A stretch of DNA of 64,000 bases from assembly GCA_028710525.1 (NCBI GenBank), contig JAQTTY010000007.1, positions 1 to 64,000 on the forward strand, given 5' to 3'. This document shows, one piece after another, positions 25,112-32,251 of the stretch (the stretch's first letter is position 1; the number at the start of each line of letters is the position of its first letter). The position numbers were made by a program, and so were the translations under genes. Source of the stretch: Gallionella sp. (GTDB lineage Bacteria; Pseudomonadota; Gammaproteobacteria; Burkholderiales; Gallionellaceae). The notes below the pieces were generated by a model. The model was not told the origin of the DNA and did not search any database. It worked only from the letters and a program-made list of their open reading frames with translations.

Positions 25112-27298
25112 CTATCTAGCCTGCTCTCTGCGCTTCAATACACTGCGCATCCACACGCCGAACATCAGCAAGGCTGCGGCACCCAGCCATAGCGGCCACA
25201 ACACCGGCTGATTCCACTCGCGTCTCAGCCGCTCGCGCTGCACATCATCCACACGCCAGTATTTGAGCTTGTTATTGGCCATCACGTTAGGCTTCACATT
25301 GTGCAACCAGCCATGTTGCAACACGTATTTCTTAGGGTGATAGCCCCATAGCCAAGGTGAGTCGCGATGCAAGATGTCCAGCATCTGATCGATGATGCGC
25401 TGCCGCTCTGGGGTGTTGTCCATGTTCTTCATCTGCTCGAACAAACGGTCATATTCAGGGCTGTTGTAATTGGCGGCGTTCTCACCGCCCTTGCTCACCT
25501 TGGCTTGCGCACCGTTGAGCAGGAATAAGAAGTTCTCCGGATCGGGATAGTCGGCGTTCCAGCCGAAGTAGAACATCTGCGTATCACCCTTGCGGATTTT
25601 GTCTTGGAAACGGTTGTAGTCGGTGCTGCGCACCACCAGCTGCACATTGATCTTCTCGAACTGTTTGCGCATCCAATCCAAGCGCGATTTGTCGCCCACA
25701 CCGGTGGCGGTGGTGTCCAGATTGATGACCAGCGGCTGATGGGTCTGGGCATCCACGCCATTCGGGTATCCCGCCTCGGCCAATAAGCGCTTAGCGACCT
25801 CTATCGATTTGCGTTGTGGCTTACCGTCCACCCAATCGTAGACCGTGGGGTTGATGCCAGTTGCACCCTCGCGATAGCCGAAGATACCGGGCGGGATGGG
25901 AGATTGTGCGGCGATACCACGACCGTTAGCGAAGATGGAGACGAACTCCTCGAAGTCCACCGCGATAGAGATGGCCTGCCTGATCTTCCTAGCGCGCTCA
26001 GGATCACAAGATGATTCCCTTCGTTCGTCCCCTCGCCCGCTTGCGGGAGAGGGTTGGGGAGAGGGAGCACTAGTGCAGCCGCCCACCGTGGCATCCAGCC
26101 AGTTGAAACCGGTATACATAGTGGAAGTCTCGACCGCTGTGGAGAGCGTGATGCCTTGTGCCTGCATGCTGTCGGTGACTGCAGTCTCACCGGAGACATT
26201 CACTTGCACCGCCTGATCGAAGCTATCCGAACTGATACCCGAAGCATCGTAATAGCCTTGCAGAAATTTATTCCAATACGGGATGGTCTCTTTCTCTAGG
26301 GTATAGACCACCTTATCAATCAGCGGCAGCGGCTGCCCTGCATCGGCCAGCAAGCCAGCTTGTGCATCCATCACATCCCCTTGCGTCGGATAGGTCTCGT
26401 GCATGTAATTAGGATTATTGCTCAACACCATGCGCTGATTCGGGTCGTTCTCGGAGAGGTAATACGGCCCGCTACCCACTGGCCACCAATCCAAGCTGAG
26501 ATTGCGTTCACGCATACCGGGTTGAGCATAGAAGCGCTCGGCTTCGTGCGGCATGGGGGCGAAGAACGGCATCGCCAACCAATACTGGAACTGCGGATAT
26601 TTGCCGTTGAGCGTGATGCGATAAGTGTGTTCGTCCACCACCTGCACACCGGACAAGTCGAACGCATTCAGATCGAGAAAATCGTCGGGATGCTGTTTGG
26701 CTGCTTGCTGCAAGGTCTCGGCATAATCTTTGAAGCCAAAAATATATTCGCTCATCACTCCTGCGATCGGGACATGCAGTTGCGGATGAGCCAGACGTTT
26801 GATCTGGTAGACATAGTCCGCGGCGGTGACCTTGCGTGTCGAAGTACGCTTGAAATCGGCGACACTATGCACGCCATCCAGACTCTGCGCCTCGGCGACA
26901 AAAGCCGGATGCGGCTGATAACGCATATCGTCGCGTATATGGATCACATACTCGCTATAGGCGATCTGCGCTACAGGCGTATCTGCCGCCAGAACGTGAT
27001 GCTGCTTATCCAGATAGCGCACCGTCGGCATGGCACTCGCCGCCAGCGGCACCAACTCATAAGGACGTTTTAGATAGTGATACTGCAAAGGCGGCGCATA
27101 GATGTTGGCAAGGAACTCATACTCGTTCTCGCTGTAGGCCTGCGCTGGGTCCAGATGTTTGGGACGGCCCGTGAACGCGGTGTACAGCGTCGCCTTGCCC
27201 TCATCCTCGGCCGGATAAGGACTGTTCCATTCGCCGCACGCGGCCAATGACAGCAAGATAGACAGAAGAAAGATGCGAACTAGCAAGGAGCGTTTCAT
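25112..27298 (-). CDS. family 5 extracellular solute-binding lipoprotein
   Basis: A 728-residue oligopeptide/nickel-type (SBP_bac_5) binding protein. The signal peptide ends in the lipobox LAAC-GEW, so it is a lipoprotein. The family motif SGPYYLSENDPNQRMVL lies mid-protein. Unlike soluble relatives, it has a C-terminal membrane segment (WPLWLGAAALLMFGVWM) after residue 700. No permease or ATPase genes are adjacent, so it is an orphan. Around residues 408-428 a proline-rich insert (PSPQPSPASGRG) is encoded by a palindromic dispersed repeat. The first codon at 27298 has no strong ribosome-binding site but fits the lipoprotein signal. Confidence 0.88.
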   Translation of the reverse strand: MKRSLLVRIFLLSILLSLAACGEWNSPYPAEDEGKATLYTAFTGRPKHLDPAQAYSENEYEFLANIYAPPLQYHYLKRPYELVPLAASAMPTVRYLDKQHHVLAADTPVAQIAYSEYVIHIRDDMRYQPHPAFVAEAQSLDGVHSVADFKRTSTRKVTAADYVYQIKRLAHPQLHVPIAGVMSEYIFGFKDYAETLQQAAKQHPDDFLDLNAFDLSGVQVVDEHTYRITLNGKYPQFQYWLAMPFFAPMPHEAERFYAQPGMRERNLSLDWWPVGSGPYYLSENDPNQRMVLSNNPNYMHETYPTQGDVMDAQAGLLADAGQPLPLIDKVVYTLEKETIPYWNKFLQGYYDASGISSDSFDQAVQVNVSGETAVTDSMQAQGITLSTAVETSTMYTGFNWLDATVGGCTSAPSPQPSPASGRGDERRESSCDPERARKIRQAISIAVDFEEFVSIFANGRGIAAQSPIPPGIFGYREGATGINPTVYDWVDGKPQRKSIEVAKRLLAEAGYPNGVDAQTHQPLVINLDTTATGVGDKSRLDWMRKQFEKINVQLVVRSTDYNRFQDKIRKGDTQMFYFGWNADYPDPENFLFLLNGAQAKVSKGGENAANYNSPEYDRLFEQMKNMDNTPERQRIIDQMLDILHRDSPWLWGYHPKKYVLQHGWLHNVKPNVMANNKLKYWRVDDVQRERLRREWNQPVLWPLWLGAAALLMFGVWMRSVLKRREQAR
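26015..26070. repeat. palindromic dispersed repeat inside a coding sequence
   Basis: The hairpin CTCGCCCGC (26032-26040) against GCGGGAGAG (26043-26051), followed by GGTTGGGGAGAGGG, is a GC-rich dispersed element of a type common between genes in proteobacteria. Here it lies inside the solute-binding protein gene and keeps its frame, adding about twenty residues. Confidence 0.8.
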
Positions 27299-27474
27299 AG
27301 CGCGCGAGTGTAGCGGAATGACGCGATTACGTCATGGCGGCTAGACCAAAAAAGTCAGATTGCTCCGACTCTTCAGTGTCACAACCTTAATCTAGTAACC
27401 GTGCTTTAGTTTCACAACTGAATCTCTCAATGCACCGACTGTGTATCAAAGTCCCTATCCAACTGTGGTAATGA

Positions 27475-27726
27475 AGGCGGAGTAGAGGGCAAAGCCACAG
27501 TTATACCTCGCGGACAATGAAGAGTGGCGCAAATATCCTCAACTACAATATTTACACTAGCGCTTCACGCACCATAGTATGGGGTGATGGCACAGGCGGT
27601 AGCCATACACAAACTGCTTACAAAAACAGCACCACGACACTGAACCTATTCGGTCAGATTCCAGCTGGGCAAGATGTGGCCAACGGAATTTATATCGATG
27701 ACCTCATTGCAACAGTGAACTTTTAA
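27475..27726 (+). pseudogene. C-terminal remnant of spore coat U (SCPU) pilin-like protein
   Basis: The reading frame encodes about 83 residues, and the part from SRTMKSG onward matches the C-terminal half of SCPU-domain proteins, the Csu-type chaperone-usher pilins. Diagnostic strings are SGANILNYNIYT, TIVWGDGTGG and GQIPAGQDVANGIYIDDLIATVNF. The signal peptide and N-terminal half are missing, and an in-frame TGA lies just upstream at about 27472. No usher or chaperone gene is nearby. It is therefore most likely the tail of a lost fimbrial gene. Confidence 0.7.
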
Positions 27727-27813
27727 ACGTCGGATAAGCACCTGCCACCATATTGCGGGCTTAAAATAATTTGTGACGCAACACGTGAGGGAAACTGGGA
27801 GACAAGGGAATTT

Positions 27814-28914
27814 TCACTCCCTGTAATCCCTCGTAAATTTCTTGAGTGTACGGCTTTTAGCTTCTATGCATTTGATCAAATCGTTCCAGGATTCCGTGAA
27901 AGATTGTGCACCTTCTCGCTGCAGTTTCTCGGCCAATGCGTCTGCGCTGACGCCATGTCGCGCAAACTCAGCAATCATTGTTTCGCTCTCATCTTTATCA
28001 AGCTGCATTACATGATTCACTTTGCCATGTTCGGCGTAAGCGAGCAGCGTCTTCTCAGGCAGGGTGTTGATGGTATCTGGAGCCGCGAGTGCCTCTACAT
28101 ACAAAGTATCTGCTGCAGCCGGATCCTTGGTACCGGTGCTGGCCCACAATAATCGTTGCGGCTGGGCACCGGCATCAGCCAGCTTCTGCCAGCGTTTAGA
28201 TGACAATAAATCTCGATAAGCCTTGTAGGTGCGCATCGCAATGGCGATGCCAAGTCGGTTGTGCAGAAAATCAGGAACTTTGTCCTTGTTAGCCACATCC
28301 CAACGACTGATGAATAGCGATGCAACCGAACTGACAGATGGGTCTAAGCCAGCAGCGATACGTCGCTCGATGCCGCGCATATAGGCCTCAGCTGCAAAGA
28401 GGTAATGTTCTCGGGAAAAAAGCAGTGTGACATTCACCGGCACGCCAGCAAAGATCGATTCTTCAATCGCTGCTATACCCGCAGGTGTTCCCGGAATCTT
28501 GATAAATAAATTTGGGCGTTGTGCACGTGCATGGAGCTGTTTTGCTGCAGCTATTGTTCCAGCTGTGTCATCAGCCAGCAAAGGGGAAACCTCCAGTGAC
28601 ACCCAACCATCTACACCGGCAGTTGCAGCGTAAATTGGACGGAATAGATCAGCCGCCTGTAGCAAGTCTTCTAATGCCAGTTCGAAGAACAACTCCTCCC
28701 CCGACTTACCCGCAAGTATCTTTTCGCGAATGGCTTCATCGTAAAAATCACTATTCTTAATCGCATGTTCAAAGATTGTGGGATTTGAAGTCAGCCCAGT
28801 CACGGACAGCTCGCTGATATAACGGGCCAAGGTGCCACTCGTCAGCAATTCGCGCGTGATGTTATCGAGCCACAGACTCTGGCCTAGATCGTGCAGTTGC
28901 TGAGTGGCTTTCAT
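27814..28914 (-). CDS. tal: transaldolase
   Basis: The 366-residue protein is the long-type transaldolase, which exchanges dihydroxyacetone units between sugar phosphates in the pentose phosphate pathway. Conserved blocks are LWLDNITRELL at the start, TGLTSNPTIFEHAI, WVSLEVSPLLADD and PNLFIKIPGTPAGIAAIE, where the lysine of IKIPGT is the Schiff-base residue. AAGGGG lies about six bases before the ATG at 28914, six codons downstream of an alternative start. It follows a broken DUF389 gene. Long-type transaldolase often sits in stress or oxidative pentose clusters, which fits the surrounding small membrane and SpoIIAA-like proteins. Confidence 0.94.
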   Translation of the reverse strand: MKATQQLHDLGQSLWLDNITRELLTSGTLARYISELSVTGLTSNPTIFEHAIKNSDFYDEAIREKILAGKSGEELFFELALEDLLQAADLFRPIYAATAGVDGWVSLEVSPLLADDTAGTIAAAKQLHARAQRPNLFIKIPGTPAGIAAIEESIFAGVPVNVTLLFSREHYLFAAEAYMRGIERRIAAGLDPSVSSVASLFISRWDVANKDKVPDFLHNRLGIAIAMRTYKAYRDLLSSKRWQKLADAGAQPQRLLWASTGTKDPAAADTLYVEALAAPDTINTLPEKTLLAYAEHGKVNHVMQLDKDESETMIAEFARHGVSADALAEKLQREGAQSFTESWNDLIKCIEAKSRTLKKFTRDYRE

Positions 28915-28937
28915 TTCTACCCCTTCATACACATTGA

Positions 28938-29264
28938 TTAGGTATCGACAGAATTTCCTGCTTGCGCTTGTAGCGCAACGCTGTTGTGTTCCAGACCGAT
29001 AGTCGCCACGATGGCGGATAGTACGACCATAGCGAAGCTCACCTTGGAAAAGCGCGTAGCATCACTTCCTTATCGGCGTATTGCTTCTCCAAAATATCCA
29101 GTACGGCTTCGCTTTATTTCGCTCTCCAGCAGTATCCGCACCAATACCTCGGCCTCGCCGAGTCCAATCTGCTTCATTTCCAATAGCGATAGCTCGGCAA
29201 GCAGCTGCTGTAACTCCTCAGCCTCGGAGCTGGGGACAACCATCTCAATCAAACGTAATGTCAT
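28938..29264 (-). pseudogene. broken DUF389 membrane protein gene
   Basis: The first 49 codons from 29264 (MTLRLIEMVVPSSEAEEL, then AEVLVRILLESE) match the N-terminal domain of DUF389 proteins. Homology then jumps frame: another frame gives LDILEKQYADKEVMLRAFP, and after a stop the string SFAMVVLSAIVATIGLEHNSVAL matches their first membrane segment. A stop at 28938 ends it and the remaining membrane segments are missing. The pieces are collinear and in the same strand, so this is a decayed gene with at least one frameshift and a large deletion. Confidence 0.65.
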
Positions 29265-29306
29265 GGCAGTTTTAACCGTTCCATTACAGTCATAGCGAAT
29301 GCATCA

Positions 29307-29429
29307 CTACTTCTTTACTTGATTGATAATCATGAAGACCAACAGAACGATAAGCAGCGCGCCGACGGCTTGCCAAATCCACGCTCCTTCACCCATAGAA
29401 CCATGCATCCATCCGTTTAAATAATCCAT
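29307..29429 (-). CDS. 40-residue single-pass membrane peptide
   Basis: A 40-residue reading frame from the ATG at 29429 to a TAG at 29307 starts nine bases after a good AGGAGAA site. The sequence MDYLNGWMHGSMGEGAWIWQ leads into the hydrophobic segment AVGALLIVLLVFMII and ends NQVKK, so one membrane helix with a basic cytoplasmic tail is predicted. It lies between the ABC-2 permease gene and the DUF389 remnant on the same strand. It resembles the SHOCT-like or stress-linked small membrane proteins only in general form. Too short for standard gene calling. Confidence 0.6.
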   Translation of the reverse strand: MDYLNGWMHGSMGEGAWIWQAVGALLIVLLVFMIINQVKK

Positions 29430-29535
29430 CTTGATATTCTCCTGTAACCACTAATTATGATTCGCCACTACCACTTTACTGGTGGCACCTTTGGTTTTGT
29501 AACAGCACCTTCGCGAGTTTTGGCTGATGTGCAAA

Positions 29536-30564
29536 TCACATCAACCAACGTCTTTTCATCAATCGATATGAAAAGTAAAACATCAACGTGCCCAGCAAGA
29601 ACAGATATATCCAATCAAAGGCCATGTCCGCCATTCGGCCGTCTTCCAACAATATGGATTGCAGTGGTTCGTACAATTGGAATGAGGGTAAAAATGGCGC
29701 GATGGCTGTTAGCTTTTGCGAAACATCGGACATCGCAGATGGCAGCAGGTGCGGCAGATAGAAGATGACGCCCAGCGTTCTGGCGCTGGCCTGGTTACGA
29801 CATAGAAAACCTAGGCATATGCCGTATGCACTAAAGCAATAACTACCTACAAGAATTAAAACGATATAGTCGAAAAGGTGTACTGGGCCGAATTTCCCTA
29901 GCAGATGTAGCAGCAATACCGCAGTGATGATCAGCACCATGCCCAGTATCAATTTGGCGATCAACCATTGGACTTCATGTATCGGAGTCTGCAGCAAGGC
30001 AAGCAACAACCTCTTTTCCTTTTCCTCGGCCACCTGAGCCGGAAGGATGATGAATCCTATGAGTAAGACCAGCATCAAGATCCAAGTGGGCAATGTCTCT
30101 CTTTGCACGCCACCTTGGTTCAATGAGCTGATATTGGCAATCCAGTCTGGGCTAGTCCCTTGCGCCGTTTTCTGTAAGGCAGAAAAACTCTGCACGATCG
30201 CTATGGTATGGAACGCATCCTTTTTAACCACCTGCAATGTCAGTCTGCCGGAAGCATCTGAATTCGCGATCAGCATTCCATCTATCTGGTGTTCCTTCAA
30301 TAGACGTATGCCATCCTGCTCATTCCTTACCCATGTCACTACAACAAGCTCACTGGATGCTTTAATGCTGTTGATGAACTCAGGTGTATAGGCATCATCT
30401 TGTATCAGTCCAATCTTGATTGTGCTTGCTGGCGTGTTGTTACCATCTACTAAGCTGAGCGATACAAAGACGAACAGCGGAATAAACAAAATCAGGAAGA
30501 ACGTCTTGTTCTTGTAGGCGATGGCCAGATCGTTCAATGCGAGTAGCAGAATATTTTTCATCAT
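29536..30564 (-). CDS. ABC-2-type transporter permease
   Basis: The 342-residue membrane protein is an ABC-2 permease: a first membrane segment near residues 19-39, a large external loop (about 45-165), then five membrane segments to the C-terminus. The loop contains TIKIGLIQDDAYTPEFINSI, common in exporters of this kind. Its first codons overlap the end of the ATPase gene by four bases, so the two make one exporter. The substrate is unknown; such pairs often export lipids, peptides or drugs. Confidence 0.88.
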   Translation of the reverse strand: MMKNILLLALNDLAIAYKNKTFFLILFIPLFVFVSLSLVDGNNTPASTIKIGLIQDDAYTPEFINSIKASSELVVVTWVRNEQDGIRLLKEHQIDGMLIANSDASGRLTLQVVKKDAFHTIAIVQSFSALQKTAQGTSPDWIANISSLNQGGVQRETLPTWILMLVLLIGFIILPAQVAEEKEKRLLLALLQTPIHEVQWLIAKLILGMVLIITAVLLLHLLGKFGPVHLFDYIVLILVGSYCFSAYGICLGFLCRNQASARTLGVIFYLPHLLPSAMSDVSQKLTAIAPFLPSFQLYEPLQSILLEDGRMADMAFDWIYLFLLGTLMFYFSYRLMKRRWLM

Positions 30565-31244
30565 GATGCATACAGCCTTTCATGGATCTCTGATTGAAAA
30601 TATTCCTGCGGGGGTCCATCGAAAACCAGCGTGCCTTCGTGCAGCACCAAGATACGTGTTGCGAGATTCCTGATCTCTTCTGGGCGATGAGAAGTGAAAA
30701 TGATGGTTTTCCCAGCTTCATGCATCACGTTCAGCAAGCGGTAGATTTCGCGCGTCATCTCAAAATCCAAGCCCGATGTCGGCTCATCCAGTATGAGCAG
30801 CGGCGGGTCAGCTAACAGTGCGCGGCCGATGTTCACCCTCTGCATCAGGCCCTTGGATAGGGCCTGCACCTTACTTTTTCGAAACGGTAAAAGATTGAAC
30901 TCACCTAAGATATCTTCGACCCGCGATAAGGGGGCGCGAGAAAGAGCAGCAAAAAGTCTTAGGTTGTACTCAACTGAGAAGAAATCAAATAGATTAGGTA
31001 CTTCAGGAATAAAGCCAATTTCCCTAACAACTGCAGCTCTATTCTTAAAGTCGACTCCCTCCATCACCACTGTGCCTCCGTCAGGAACGATCCAGTTGGC
31101 CAACATTTTCAGCAGCGTAGATTTGCCAGCTCCATTATGTCCGACGATAGCGATCAACTCGCCCTTATGGACATCAAAGCTAGTCGGGGTAAGCCCCCTT
31201 TTTTGATCATAGCGCTTAGTTAGATTGCGAATTTCGAGTTGCAT
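30561..31244 (-). CDS. ABC transporter ATP-binding protein
   Basis: The 227-residue ATPase has all nucleotide-binding motifs: Walker A GHNGAGKST, Q-loop region GFIPEVPNLF, a signature that reads LSKGLMQR (usual LSGGQ), Walker B LLILDEPTSGLD and the switch histidine SHRPEE. The altered signature is typical of ABC-2 exporters. It overlaps the permease gene by four bases. Two 18-codon hydrophobic peptide genes lie directly upstream on the same strand and could be expressed with it. Export function is established for the family; the substrate is not known. Confidence 0.92.
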   Translation of the reverse strand: MQLEIRNLTKRYDQKRGLTPTSFDVHKGELIAIVGHNGAGKSTLLKMLANWIVPDGGTVVMEGVDFKNRAAVVREIGFIPEVPNLFDFFSVEYNLRLFAALSRAPLSRVEDILGEFNLLPFRKSKVQALSKGLMQRVNIGRALLADPPLLILDEPTSGLDFEMTREIYRLLNVMHEAGKTIIFTSHRPEEIRNLATRILVLHEGTLVFDGPPQEYFQSEIHERLYAS

Positions 31245-31322
31245 AAGCTATCGCGCTAACATTGAATGTGAATTCAAACTTAGGTGCAGCAGGCATTTCA
31301 GCTTTACCAGTTTCATTGCACG

Positions 31323-31379
31323 CTAAAGTAATCGGACGATGACGATTACAAGAATGATTACCACCAAAAGTCCAATCAT
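31323..31379 (-). CDS. 18-residue hydrophobic peptide, copy A
   Basis: A 19-codon frame from ATG at 31379 to TAG at 31323 encodes MIGLLVVIILVIVIVRLL. It begins with the same leader as copy B, TAAGGAG(T/A)GTCATC-ATG, with AAGGAG eight bases before the start. The peptide is almost wholly aliphatic with one arginine near the end, enough for a single membrane helix. In size and composition it resembles Ibs-type type I toxins and also the last helix of longer stress-linked membrane proteins. The function is unknown, and no antisense RNA promoter was identified by eye. Confidence 0.5.
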   Translation of the reverse strand: MIGLLVVIILVIVIVRLL

Positions 31380-31490
31380 GATGACACTCCTTATTGTTGA
31401 GATGATCCGATAGAACATCCCATATTTAAATTTGATTACCTGCCCACCAAAAAACTGGAACAGTACTGTTAGCAGGCTTCTCGCCGTTTG

Positions 31491-31547
31491 TTATACGACT
31501 CGAAGCAAAACGATCACAAGTATGATGACCAGTAATAATTCAACCAT
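31491..31547 (-). CDS. 18-residue hydrophobic peptide, copy B
   Basis: A 19-codon frame from ATG at 31547 to TAA at 31491 encodes MVELLLVIILVIVLLRVV. It shares VIILVIV, the late arginine, the exact length and the TAAGGAG-N-GTCATC leader with copy A, 168 bp away on the same strand. Conservation of length and leader while the codons differ (the DNA is only partly identical) suggests selection for translation. It lies between the SpoIIAA-like gene and copy A. A hairpin (GTGCG-TTAG-CGCAC, 31655-31668) lies upstream. The role is not known. Confidence 0.5.
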   Translation of the reverse strand: MVELLLVIILVIVLLRVV

Positions 31548-31682
31548 GATGACTCTCCTTAGTATTTTGGCGACTTGAGCTAGTCCCCAGATTAAGCTTC
31601 GACTCCCAATTCGGGGCTTGAAGTACAGCTTCCGCTTTCCAAGTTTTAGTTACCGTGCGTTAGCGCACATTGCATAAAAATC

Positions 31683-32090
31683 TCAAGGTAGGTAGTCTCG
31701 ACTATCGGTATCCAACTGAATCTCGCGAGTTTGTATTAGCCAATCCCATGCATCTGTCTCACGAGGAAAATCGAAATGCTGAACTTGAGCATGAATGAAA
31801 TGGTTGGCAAAGTTAGGCAAGACCTGCGCCAAGGTGCCATCAGCGACGACCGCCACTTTTTCGATCCGGTGTAGATGCTCTTTCAGAAACTTGAGATGCG
31901 CTAACAGCGCGGCAAAGTCTTTCCAGCCCGGAAAGGATTTGGCGTGTATCAAGACGCCGTGCAACTTCCCGTGCCCAGTCAGATAAGTATCAACTTGGCC
32001 CGTAATCGCTATGAAATCTGCCGCCTCTAGTGGTCGTTCGGGCCGCAGTACGAGCACACCTTCCGCATGTCTGAATTCGTAATCGATCAT
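31683..32090 (-). CDS. SpoIIAA-like (STAS-fold) protein
   Basis: The 135-residue protein matches the SpoIIAA-like family, which has a STAS-type alpha/beta fold without the phosphorylated serine of true anti-sigma antagonists. Recognisable pieces are GVLVLRPERPLEAADF near the start, KLHGVLIHAKSFPGWKDFAAL in the middle and a KVAVVAD strand. Members are often found in stress clusters, and some bind lipids or quinones. GAGGAGGG lies directly upstream of the ATG at 32090. It heads a leftward group containing the two tiny peptides and the ABC exporter. Confidence 0.82.
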   Translation of the reverse strand: MIDYEFRHAEGVLVLRPERPLEAADFIAITGQVDTYLTGHGKLHGVLIHAKSFPGWKDFAALLAHLKFLKEHLHRIEKVAVVADGTLAQVLPNFANHFIHAQVQHFDFPRETDAWDWLIQTREIQLDTDSRDYLP

Positions 32091-32204
32091 CAGATACCCT
32101 CCTCTAGTGGTTGCTTGTGCGGCGAATCGGTTTGATTAGCCTGTATCCAAATTAACAGCATGCAAGTCACTCAAAAATGCGTCTGTTCGGTAAAGCACAA
32201 AACA

Positions 32205-32233
32205 AAAGGCCGTCCAAGTTGTGGACGGCCTTT
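32205..32233 (-). terminator. intrinsic terminator after OFA transporter gene
   Basis: AAAGGCCGTCC at 32205-32215 pairs with GGACGGCCTTT at 32223-32233 over a seven-base loop. It lies 19 bp after the stop of the OFA transporter gene on the minus strand and ends its transcript before the SpoIIAA-like gene. Confidence 0.85.
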
Positions 32234-32251
32234 AAGGGGGGTGATGGAATC

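Noticed and set aside
26360-27073. Plus-strand frame of 237 residues opposite the solute-binding protein gene
   Set aside because: It is a reading-frame shadow of a well-supported gene on the other strand and has no family features.
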